Assembly: GCA_010645155.1 (NCBI GenBank) | Contig: CM021322.1 | Coordinates: forward strand, 693,141-757,140 | From: Tigriopus japonicus | Taxonomy: Eukaryota; Arthropoda; Copepoda; Harpacticoida; Harpacticidae | Length of the DNA: 64,000 bases | Reading direction: 5' to 3' | Shown here: one piece after another, positions 22,508 through 31,968 of the stretch | Numbering within the stretch: the first letter of the stretch is position 1 | Layout: each line of letters begins with the position of its first letter | Translations under genes and position numbers: made by a program | Notes under the pieces: generated by a model | What the model was told of the DNA's origin: nothing | Databases searched by the model: none | The model's input: only the letters and a program-made list of their open reading frames with translations

Positions 22508-25500
22508 ATGGTCTTACCCGTGGCCCGTTCCTTGATCCACTCGACGCTCCGTTCTCTCGTGGGTCCGTCCTTAGCTCGCCGTTGGTCCCAACATTCCGCT
22601 CCGTACTTCTCGATCACCCAGACTTCTTTCCGTGGTCGTGGTGGATCCGGATCGACGACAACCGCGGTCTTGAGTCTGTTTCTGACTCGTTGGGGATTGA
22701 TGACTCAAAGTTCGATGAGCATGAGCGCGGTAAACGGCCAGGATTCTCCGGGAACGGAGGTGATCCAACGGGTGGATGATGTGATCAAGTCACCCTCGGA
22801 TCAACGCCAATATCGGGCCTTGAAGTTGGCTAATGGCTTGACGGTCATGCTGGTGTCGGATCCGGAGACGGAAAAGGCCGCGGCGTCGCTTGATGTCCAC
22901 GTGGGACACATGAAAGACCCTCGGGAACTGCCGGGATTAGCCCATTTCCTGGAGCATATGCTCTTTATGGGCACCAAGAAGTTTCCGAATGAAAACGAGT
23001 ATAGCAAGTTCTTGAACCAACATGGCGGGTGTTCGAATGCTTACACGGCCAGCGATCATACCAATTTCTACTTTGACGTGACCAGTCAGCATTTGCCGGG
23101 TGCTTTGGACCGATTTGCCCAATTCTTTCTTGAGCCTCTCTTCACCGAGAGTGCCACGGAACGCGAGGTCAAGGCTGTCAACTCCGAGCATGACAAGAAT
23201 GTGGCCTCGGATTCTTGGCGTTTGCGGCAATTGCAACAACAGTTCTCGGATCCGGAGCACGACTTCAACAAGTTTGGCACGGGCAATTTGGAGACCTTGT
23301 GGAACGGTCCACGTGAGAAGGGACTGGATGTGCGAAAGGCGTTGCTCCAATTTCATGACCATTGGTACTCGAGCAATATCATGACCTTGTGCGTTTTGGG
23401 ACAAGAGACTTTGGACGAATTAGAGAGCTTAGTCGTGCCCCTTTTTTCTGGCGTGGTGAACAAAGAACGTGAAGTGCCATCTTGGAACGATCATCCGCTT
23501 CGAGATGAAGATTGTAAACTAGTCACGTATGTGGTGCCAATCAAAGACTTTCGCGATTTGCATGTGGTGTTCCCCATTCCTGACTTGCGGCCGTTTTACA
23601 AATCCGGACCTAGTAATTACGTGAGCCACCTGATCGGTCATGAGGGCGAAGGAAGTTTGTTGTCGCTCTTAAAATTGAAAGGTTGGGCCAATTCCTTGTA
23701 TGGTGGGCCTAGGAACGGTTCGAAAGGCTTTGCTTTCTTTCTCATCAGCGTGGAACTGACGGAAGAGGGACTCGAGCATACGGACGAGATCATTGGACTG
23801 ATATTTCAATATTTGAAGATGTTACGTGAATCTGGCCCGCAGAAATGGACCTTTGACGAGACCAAAAGCATCAATGAAATGCGATTCCGCTTCAAAGACA
23901 AAGAGAGCCCCATTAATTACGTCGAATATGTTGCTCAAAACTTGCAATATTACTCCTTGCAAGAAGTCTTGTTTGCCGATTACGACCTGTCTGAGTGGAA
24001 ACCTGAATTGGTGGATCGCGTGCTGGAAAACCTGGTGCCAGAAAAGACACAAGTGTCAATCATATCTCAAAAGTTTTCCGATATCGCCAACGACACGGAA
24101 AAATGGTATGGGACCAAGTATCATTCGGAGCCCATTCCCCAAGAAAAGTTGAAACGTTGGACCGACGAGCCTGTCGATCCCGCCCTTCGCCTTCCTCCCC
24201 CAAATCCATTCATTCCGACTGACTTTTCATTAGCCCCGAGAGAAGAACCTAACCTACCTCATCCTGTCATCATCAAAGACACGCCCTTGTTCCGTGTTTG
24301 GTTCAAGCAAGACGATCAATTTTTGCTGCCCAAGAGCTGCATCTATTTTGAGTTGCGCTCACCCATGGTTTATTTGGATCCTCATCATGATAACATGACT
24401 CGAATTTTTGTCCGTTTGCTGCAAGATGACCTCAATGAGTTTGCGTATGACGCTGAATTGGCGGGTTTGAACTATCGTATAAACAATACCAAAGTAGGTC
24501 TCAACTTATCCATCAAAGGCTACAACGAAAAGCAAAGTGTCCTTCTGGAAAAACTCATGTCTCGGATGGCTAATTTCAAAATCAATCCGGATCGTTTCAA
24601 GCTCTTGAAAGAGTCTTACGTGCGATTGTTGAAGAACTTTGACATGGAGCAACCTCATCGTCACGCCGTCTACAATAGTTCAAGCGTTTTAGTTGATAAA
24701 ATTTGGATGACGGACGAACTCGTTCAAGCATTGGACGAATTGACGATTGAGGCGGTCCAGGACTTTATCCCTAGGTTCCTCTCCAAGTTACACATCCAAT
24801 CATTGATGCATGGAAACTTGACCGAAGCCCAATGTTTGGATCTGGTGGATTTGGTCGAGAAAACACTCAAAACGAACTGCGTGGTCCGCCCATTACTCAG
24901 GTCACAAATGGTGAGGGATCGTGAGCTTCAATTGGAAGCGGACTCTCATCATGTCTTGACTAAAGAGAACCATTTCCACAAGAGCTCTTGCATTGAGGTC
25001 TACTTGCAATGTGGAGAAGTGACTCCCAAAGAAAAGATGATCATGGAACTATTTGCCCATCTCATCAATGAGCCATGTTTCAATATCCTTCGAACCCAAG
25101 AGCAACTAGGTTACATTGTGTGGAGCGGAAGCCGTCGTCAATGTGGTGTTCAAGGGTTGAGATTCATCATTCAATCCGAAAAACATCCCAACTACCTTGA
25201 CGATCGAATCGAGTCATTCCTGGCTTCCGTCCCAAAATTGTTGGAGGACATGTCTGACGAGGAGTTCAGTGCCAACCGAACCGCTTTGAAGGAAAAGATC
25301 TTAGAAAAGCCCAAACGACTCTCGTCCTTATCCTACATGTATTGGGCCGAGATCGTTTCCCAGCAGTACAACTTTGACCGTGACAACCTAGAGGCCACAG
25401 AATTGGACCAAATCTCAAAGAGCGAGGTGATTCAATTCTTCGACAAGTATTTCAGTCGCACAGCACCCAGGAAGAAGTTGTCTTGCCACATCATTTCCAA

Positions 25501-25669
25501 AGCAGAAGGTGGAGCGGGATTGGAAGAAGCGCAACCCGCGAACGGAAAAATTGAGAACGCACAAGTGATCGATGATTTGCTCATGTTTAAATCTAGTCGA
25601 CCCCTCCATCCGGTTCCAAAGCCGTTTATGGCCCCGGAAAACTTTTTGAAAGACAAGTGTATGAAGTAG
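22508..25669 (+). CDS. IDE: Insulin-degrading enzyme (insulysin), M16A metalloprotease, intronless
   Basis: A 1053-residue zinc metallopeptidase that degrades insulin, amyloid beta and other short peptides in a closed chamber (human IDE 1019 residues). The inverted zinc motif HFLEH is at 146-150 (His146, Glu149, His150), and the third ligand Glu227 is in VKAVNSEHDKN, at the spacing seen in human IDE. The substrate-recognition stretch GGCSNAYTASDHTNFYFDV follows the motif. The C-terminal half keeps the EQLGYIV signature and the final R-x2-LS-x2-Y. Residues 1 to about 65 are rich in Ser/Arg/Leu and poor in acid, like a mitochondrial presequence; Met66 could be an alternative cytosolic start, as known for mammalian IDE. 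The whole gene is one exon, unusual for IDE. The stop is followed in frame by three more TAG codons. AATAAA at 25936 is the likely poly(A) signal. Confidence 0.96.
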   Translation: MVLPVARSLIHSTLRSLVGPSLARRWSQHSAPYFSITQTSFRGRGGSGSTTTAVLSLFLTRWGLMTQSSMSMSAVNGQDSPGTEVIQRVDDVIKSPSDQRQYRALKLANGLTVMLVSDPETEKAAASLDVHVGHMKDPRELPGLAHFLEHMLFMGTKKFPNENEYSKFLNQHGGCSNAYTASDHTNFYFDVTSQHLPGALDRFAQFFLEPLFTESATEREVKAVNSEHDKNVASDSWRLRQLQQQFSDPEHDFNKFGTGNLETLWNGPREKGLDVRKALLQFHDHWYSSNIMTLCVLGQETLDELESLVVPLFSGVVNKEREVPSWNDHPLRDEDCKLVTYVVPIKDFRDLHVVFPIPDLRPFYKSGPSNYVSHLIGHEGEGSLLSLLKLKGWANSLYGGPRNGSKGFAFFLISVELTEEGLEHTDEIIGLIFQYLKMLRESGPQKWTFDETKSINEMRFRFKDKESPINYVEYVAQNLQYYSLQEVLFADYDLSEWKPELVDRVLENLVPEKTQVSIISQKFSDIANDTEKWYGTKYHSEPIPQEKLKRWTDEPVDPALRLPPPNPFIPTDFSLAPREEPNLPHPVIIKDTPLFRVWFKQDDQFLLPKSCIYFELRSPMVYLDPHHDNMTRIFVRLLQDDLNEFAYDAELAGLNYRINNTKVGLNLSIKGYNEKQSVLLEKLMSRMANFKINPDRFKLLKESYVRLLKNFDMEQPHRHAVYNSSSVLVDKIWMTDELVQALDELTIEAVQDFIPRFLSKLHIQSLMHGNLTEAQCLDLVDLVEKTLKTNCVVRPLLRSQMVRDRELQLEADSHHVLTKENHFHKSSCIEVYLQCGEVTPKEKMIMELFAHLINEPCFNILRTQEQLGYIVWSGSRRQCGVQGLRFIIQSEKHPNYLDDRIESFLASVPKLLEDMSDEEFSANRTALKEKILEKPKRLSSLSYMYWAEIVSQQYNFDRDNLEATELDQISKSEVIQFFDKYFSRTAPRKKLSCHIISKAEGGAGLEEAQPANGKIENAQVIDDLLMFKSSRPLHPVPKPFMAPENFLKDKCMK

Positions 25670-25935
25670 TAGTAGTAGTAGTTCTTATTTACTTACATTC
25701 AGCCGTGGAAACAAACCATTTGATTCGATTACATTATTGTTATCTGATGGGTTGACGTTTCAAGATCTGTTAGCGCGTAGTGTTTAGTTGTTCTCGCATT
25801 GAGTAATATTGCTTGCTAGATACGAGATCAAGAGTCTTGAGGACAAGATAGCGATTGATATTGGCCTATTGTATTTACTCATCATGAAATGCAAATACAA
25901 TGAATTCCTAACAAGTCGAGTCATTTGGCGATATT

Positions 25936-25941
25936 AATAAA
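25936..25941 (+). terminator. Poly(A) signal AATAAA, probable for IDE
   Basis: Canonical hexamer 267 nt after the IDE stop, and only 10 nt before the start codon of the adhesion GPCR. The IDE 3' end and the GPCR 5' end must therefore abut or overlap. Confidence 0.55.
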
Positions 25942-25951
25942 ACGTCTTAGC

Positions 25952-27463
25952 ATGGGACACCTCTTTGCCCCTTGTTTGCTGATCCCTCTCCTGTTTGGAT
26001 TCTCGGCTCAGGTAAACTCGAGTATTTTTTTTTTACTTACAAACCGTTCAATGTCTTGATCTATAAAATCCTTCCAACAGCACTTGAATTCACCCTCCGT
26101 TGCTAGTTCGTTTCTGTATTTCAACTGTCTGCGAGGTCGATCAGTGAATATCAAATTGAATGCATTGGATGAAAACAGTTACTCGATTAAGGATGTTGGT
26201 TCGAATCCTGATATCCTAAGCTGCTTCAACACCTGTGGCAAATATGTTGGATTGGTTCTTTTCTCCAAGTCCAGAGAATCCCGAAATTGTGTCTGTGTGT
26301 TTCCAGAGAGCAATCAAAACAAGCTGAGCTTGGAACAAGGGTTTCATATCGCGGCATCTGATCTTAGTGGTGACTGTACCATAGTAGATGATACCACTGC
26401 GTGTCATCTCGGGAATGATGATGCCTACGCCTTGTACTGCAATCAAGAAAGGATCATGTCCAATGATCGAACCATTTGTGACGAAATTAGTGACGTAGAT
26501 AGTTTCTATGATCCTGCTTGGATGTCTGAAAACTTTGATGATTGGACCGAACCCATGAACGACTTTCCAAAATGCGTCAAAAGAGACCACATTCAAGTGT
26601 GGGAACCCAGTTTCAATCTTGAGGATTTTGAAATTATTGATCCTGTGGCTTTTTGTCGTGAGAAAAGTGGTGATGCCAAGTATTTCATGATTGGCTACGG
26701 AACAGATGGCCATTCACCAGTGTGCATTCCAGCGGAGACCTACGAAGCATTCACATACCCTGATACAGTGGGTACTGGAATTGTTCTGAGTACGGATTGT
26801 CAACCGTGTAATCCATTGGATTTCAGGACTTGCGGTTCGTCTCAAAGCTTCTCAATTTATTGTAACTCCGACGAATGCAAAAGTTTGAAAATTGATGACG
26901 CTTATTATTACTATTTCGGGTGCACTGCAAAAGTCCGTGAATGGGGAGACAGTGAAGGGTTCTACTTGGGAGAAAGAACCACCTTACATGAGTGTATCTC
27001 GAACTGCAGCATGTCCGATGTTCAAGACTACAACATTTTCATTGCCGCGCAACATGTCAACGACGATCAGACCGAAAGTGAAGCCAGTGTGGAGTGTCGG
27101 TGCTTTAACTATAGAAACGACGCTCTTCATTTGGGTTTACTATCGAGAAGCAGTATTGAGGGCTGTGAGCTGGGGTGGAGCCCGCCAATGGGTGGTCCAG
27201 CGGGAAATTTCAAAGACCGAATCCTTCAGTACTCGGTATACTGCCACAGCAATATCTGTCCAATGATTTTACCATCATTTGTGGAAACCCCCGTTAAACA
27301 TTGCTGCGATGCCGAAGACTGCGCACCATCCACTTCATCCACTCCCAGTTTAACAACTACAACTGCTACTACTGATACTTCTACTATTACTACTACCACC
27401 ACCAGAACAACAACTACTACTACCACCACCACAACAACAACTACCACCACCACCACCACCACC

Positions 27464-27518
<55 letters not shown>

Positions 27519-30500
27519 CTACCACCACCATGACCACCACCACCACCACCACCACCACCACCTTCACCACCACAACAACAACAATACCAACAACAACACC
27601 AACAACAACAGAACCTGGCAGTACTTCAACAGAGACAACTACTTATCCTACACAGCCTTCAACAAGTCCTACTTCAACATCTTGTCCTTTGTGTTCCAGT
27701 CGTGTGGATCAACGAGGTTATTTTTGGAATGCCACGTGCGCTGGTCATTTTATAGTGACCTCCGATTCATGTCCAGAAGGAACATCAGGTAAGTGAATCG
27801 AAAGTCTCTTTTTATCTAATGATCAGCAAGGTCCATTTTTCTCATCGATAGGCGACGCCTTTTGGTACTGCGACTTGGACACATTGGAATTTGTCCCTCA
27901 ACAACCCAATCGATTGGGTTGTATCCCGACTTGGATCGAAAACGTGGTGGATCAAGCCAATACTCCTGACTCAGACCCCAAAGAAATTACCACTCTTATT
28001 TTAGAGAACATTTGTCATTTCGAAACCACTTTGGAACAGATCACAAGTGGCACTCTGATCAAAATCATCGAGGTTGGGTTCTTGCTTCCAACCAGAATGA
28101 AAGATCCTGGAAATGAAATGAACTATCATCAGAACGTCACAAATACATTGGACATTGTTGTGGATTACGTGCAAATCGTCAGTGATCTCCTTCATCATAA
28201 AGTAGCTTGGATGGAATTTGAAGATGAACTCGTCATGAAAAACTCGACCAATCTGCTAAAGAGTGCCGAAAATATGGCTTTCTTTTTACTTCAGATTGAG
28301 AATGCCAAAGTTGGTTTTGATCGTCTGATTGCGGATTCTCGAGACGAGGTCCGATTGTATACTCAGTCAACGTTTTCCAAAAATGAATCCCTTTCAGTAA
28401 TGCCAAAACCACCGTTCATTCAATTGGAGGGTCCCTCTTTAATCTGGGGAGATTGGCGTTCTGTTGGGATCCAATTTCTCACCCATGGGATCTTCGATCA
28501 GATTTTTGATCCTTCTAGGAATGATTTGGGCATAAGCTCCATGGAGCTGCACACAGAAGCCAAGATCAGTACGTTTTCCATTAACGAGTGGACGCCATTA
28601 GCAAGGGATGGAAAAATCAAAATATCCTTCACTCACCCCAATGAAACCGAGGTAAGATTCAGAAACAACTTGCTCAAATATGGAAATTTACCTCAGACGA
28701 CAATGCGTTCAACAAAGATTTTCAAGATATTGTTCTCAAGATTTTCAAAAGTTTTCTCGACATAATCGCACAACAGGGACTGCTCCATTGTTGTTGTTTT
28801 TGTAACAGAGCAAATACAAGATATTTTGCTATAATAATTTGAATAATGATCTCTTTAAGGTTGTTGGCACCCGGTTTTGTGTATTTTGGGACGATGAACA
28901 GCTCCTTTGGTCGAAAGAAGGGTGCATGTTAAGCTTTGAATCCACCTTCCTGACCACAATTTGCATTTGCAATCACACCACGAATTTTGCCGTTCTTTTT
29001 GACGTGGGCGGTGTACTAGATGATTTATCGGATGTGGCCTTGGCTTTTCTCAACATCATGTCCACTATTCTGTGTACGATTTCAGCCATTGGCACGCTTT
29101 TAACGTTTGGAATTCTATTCTTCAGCAAGTAAGTTTGGCAATGGCATCCTCAAAAGCACCAAAGTCGGTAATGGGAGTTGGAATTATCAAGATTGATTTT
29201 TGCGGGCGAGAAATAATTCCAATAGCCGCAACCAAATCGAAATTGCGTATATAATTTTTTCTCGAAAAGCTTTCTGCTCGACCAAATCCCATTATTCAAA
29301 GGATATTGTAAAAAGGTATTGTAAAATTGTATTGTGAGCCGTTTGCTTCAAAAATAAATGAATGCGAAGCAAATAGAAGGTTATTACTTGTTCACAAAGC
29401 ACTTTGGTCTTTGTGAACAAAGCCAAGCAAAAATTAGCTGGATGTTTGAAACCATCTTTATGAAGAATCACATATTTATTTTCATTTAGCCCCATTCAGA
29501 AGAAAGCTTCAATTTAAAATCAATTTACTTATGTGCTTTACAAGATTCATTGTTTTTTGACAAGGTGTGTTTCATTTTTGCTTTTTCAGGTTGCCTTCGA
29601 GTCCTCGCACAATCATCCAGATGAACCGAGCATTTTCCTTATTCTTCTTGTATCTATTATTTCTCTTGGGCATTGATCCCTCCATTTTGGGGCTGCCAGA
29701 TTGGTTGTGCAGGGGAGTAGCCGTATTTATCCATTTCTTTGGTCTAAGCTCCTTCTTTTGGACAAGTTTGGAAGGGATCCAACTGTATCGAGCTCTCGTG
29801 AACAAGAGGCTCTCTGATGATGACGGTCGATACTTCAAACTTCTTCGATTCGTGATTGGATATGGCATCTCCCTTGTGATTGTGTTCCTGACACTTGTGA
29901 TCCAATTCGCTTTGGACGCAAACGCTTATGAGCATGAGAATGACGAACCAGAAGATGAAGGCGTTCCTTTGTGTTGGCTTACAGAAAACTCGTTCATTTG
30001 GGCTTTTGTTGGACCAGCTTTGGCAGTAATCCTACTCAATTTTATCATCATGTTGCGTACGGTCAAAGTGGTGTACCGGGTGCAAAAAAGAATCAATCAA
30101 CGGGGTTTGGCCGAAGTCAAAGGACATCTAAAAAGCTGGACCATCTTGACGTTTCTCCTGGGAATCACATGGGCTTCTGGGCTTCTCATCAACAGAGTCA
30201 CCGCCTTATATGGGGCTTACATATTCGTCGCCCTAAATGGAAGCTTGGGCATTTTTACCTTCGTCCACTCTATCCTACTCAATCAAAGTGTCTTGGGAGA
30301 ATTGAAAATCCGATTGGGCATCCTGGACAAGAACGAATTCAATCTCAATTTGGGTGGAGATCGAGCCAATGCTCTAAAGCAATACACGGGCAAAACTCGA
30401 CGTCAAGGCATTAAAAGCGAGCTTCGTCATCGTCAACGACCTGAATACGTGACTGACAACTCACTCGAGATGTCATCGCCTGATGAATGTTCCTTGCCAA

Positions 30501-30748
30501 CTTCTTCCATAGGATCAAGTCACAGAAGTCCAAGGCAGGTTCCTAGACTTCTAAATCCGCCTGAACAGAATAGATCAGGATACCTTTTCGATCGGAGAAA
30601 GAGTAGTATTGTTCAATTATCTCCCAGGGATCGTACCCATATTTTATCTTCTCAGCAAGTACCCAACAAACGAGTCATTTTGGCACAAGACTTCGGCAGG
30701 AAGTTTTCTGTGCCGGGTCCATCTAGGCGTGGTCTTGGATCCATTTGA
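25952..30748 (+). CDS. Adhesion G-protein-coupled receptor (HRM-GAIN/GPS-7TM, five exons)
   Basis: Exons 25952-26011, 26081-27788, 27852-28651, 28809-29128 and 29590-30748 join in frame (phases 0, 1, 0, 2) to 1348 residues. Order: signal peptide (1-20); large Cys-rich ectodomain with two WSC-like stretches (about 28-85 and 290-365, tentative); Thr-rich stalk (about 444-535); hormone-receptor motif (about 556-615, CPLC..W..TC..CPEGTSG.AFWYC); GAIN region; GPS motif (880-914: CVFWD, GC, CICNHTTNFAVLF); seven helices (about 935-1220, including LLGITWASG in helix 6); and a basic Ser-rich tail. Latrophilin-like layout, but the lectin domain is replaced by unrelated Cys-rich repeats. The GPS has Thr where the cleavage-site Leu normally stands (HTT instead of HLT), so self-cleavage is uncertain. 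Confidence 0.87.
27351..27625 (+). repeat. Threonine-codon microsatellite (ACN)n inside the GPCR
   Basis: Almost uninterrupted ACA/ACC/ACT codons encode about 85 Thr residues with rare Ala, Ser, Ile, Met, Pro and Arg. Pure blocks of (aca)n and (acc)n alternate. In the protein this is a mucin-like, probably O-glycosylated stalk. Its length is likely to vary between individuals. The long Val-rich frame on the opposite strand is a by-product. Confidence 0.9.
29129..29589 (+). other. Intron 4 of the adhesion GPCR
   Basis: A 461-bp intron (gtaagt..tttttcag). The open frames inside are short and unrelated. Nothing else is seen. Confidence 0.6.
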
Positions 30749-30759
30749 AACACTGTCTG

Positions 30760-30765
30760 TTTATT
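30760..30765 (-). terminator. AATAAA overlapping the sulfotransferase stop codon
   Basis: On the minus strand GAA TAA AC contains AATAAA, with the TAA being the stop codon. If used, the 3' UTR would be only a few tens of bases and would run into the convergent GPCR gene. Confidence 0.45.
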
Positions 30766-31968
30766 CATATGCATTTTTATCGTAGCCAAACAATAAATAA
30801 TCATTCTTGTATATCTTATAAAAGGCGTCCTTTTCTTGGGGTTTAAGCTCTTGCCAATGTTTACGGGTCACATCCATATCCGGTCCAGGTTCCGTTCTCA
30901 ACGGGCTCTGATGTAATAAAGGTAAGGCATGGCGTGGCATATTTGGATTTTGTTCCTGGACAAACTGGAAATCTTGAGCAAGAGTTTCCACTTTAACGAT
31001 GTATCGATAAGGGATCTGACAAGGGGAACAGCCTTTCCACATGGGACTCCAGTGGGGATCATAGTCCTGAGTTGGCGTGGAAAGAAGATATATAACGAAG
31101 TGACGAAAACTCAAGGCTTTCACGAAATTAGTTGGAAGCGCCAGCTTCTTTTTGATTAAGGGTACAAACTTCCGTGATTGATAGGATTTTGTATCTCCAA
31201 TAATCCGATCGCTGCAAGGGATTTGAAAAATTGAAAAAAAATTCTGACACTTAGCTGAGTAGTTGAGAATCTTACTTGAAAGCTGATACCACTCTGGCGA
31301 AGGGATGTCGAACAACGATGAACAACTGACCATATGTGAGAAATCTTTGAAGTTCTGTCACCGATTGCGGTTGCATACTTAACAGAATTCTAGAAAAAAA
31401 TATGGTTAGAAAAAATCAATTTTCGAACACCATGAAGACTTGCTTTCTTAGACTCACTTTTGATTGGTTTGGTTTTGGAGATATTTGGAAGTATTTGTTG
31501 CTTCAACCATCCAGGCTCCCAATGAGCTAGATGCAGCCTTAAAACTCCAACAAAAGCCAAATCCTCGGCGAAGCTCTAGTGCCAAACTCGATGGTGGATC
31601 TTTGATCTGAAAATCAGAATTTTGCTTGATTGCCAATCCCATCCAAGTCGAAAATTTGACCAACCTTCAAGTGTCCAATTGAGGCATTTGAATAGTGAAT
31701 TTGGCGATGGAACAATGCTTGACATCCCTTTTGTAGGACACTCAATCGTTTGGCTTGATTCAGCTGAAATTTATGTCCAACATTTGTGCTTAAGCAAAGG
31801 CTGCTTAATGCACATTTGGAAACGTAAACAAAGGCTCACAAATACCTCGTTGTTGTTTGAAGATATTCCCTGCACGCGTTTAGTCAAGAAGATTGGTCCC
31901 ACGGAACAAATAAACAATAAGCAAGTTACTAACAAAGAAACCAACACAAACCGAGTTGTTCGCCTCAT
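30761..31968 (-). CDS. Carbohydrate sulfotransferase, Sulfotransfer_2 (CHST8-14-like) family, four exons
   Basis: Exons 31968-31846, 31606-31458, 31389-31276 and 31211-30761 (phases 0, 2, 2) give 278 residues. A type II Golgi membrane enzyme that would transfer sulfate from PAPS to a glycan. The N-terminus is a basic stub plus signal anchor (about 8-27). The 5'-phosphosulfate site is FCWSFKAASSS (about 59-69), matching the CxxPKxAxTS pattern loosely. The 3'-phosphate site is IVVRHPFARVVSAF in exon 3. The family C-terminal block is DYDPHWSPMWKGCSPCQIPYRYIVKVETLAQDF (HW and CxPC). The protein is short for the family, mainly in the stem. The Pro-Lys of the PAPS loop is Phe-Lys here. The glycan acceptor cannot be told. 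The gene converges on the GPCR gene, 12 bp apart. Confidence 0.82.
30792..30797 (+). terminator. Poly(A) signal AATAAA of the adhesion GPCR
   Basis: The hexamer lies 44 nt after the GPCR stop and inside the last coding exon of the opposite-strand sulfotransferase, so mature transcripts of the two genes should overlap. Confidence 0.6.

Noticed and set aside
26196..26212. B-box-like ggttcgaatcc
   Set aside because: It lies inside the GPCR coding exon and there is no A box or cloverleaf around it.
27226..27573. Open frame of nearly pure valine on the minus strand
   Set aside because: Antisense by-product of the threonine-codon microsatellite in the GPCR.
30792..30797. AATAAA as evidence that the sulfotransferase gene is truncated
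   Set aside because: It is on the opposite strand and fits the GPCR 3' end; the sulfotransferase frame runs through it intact.
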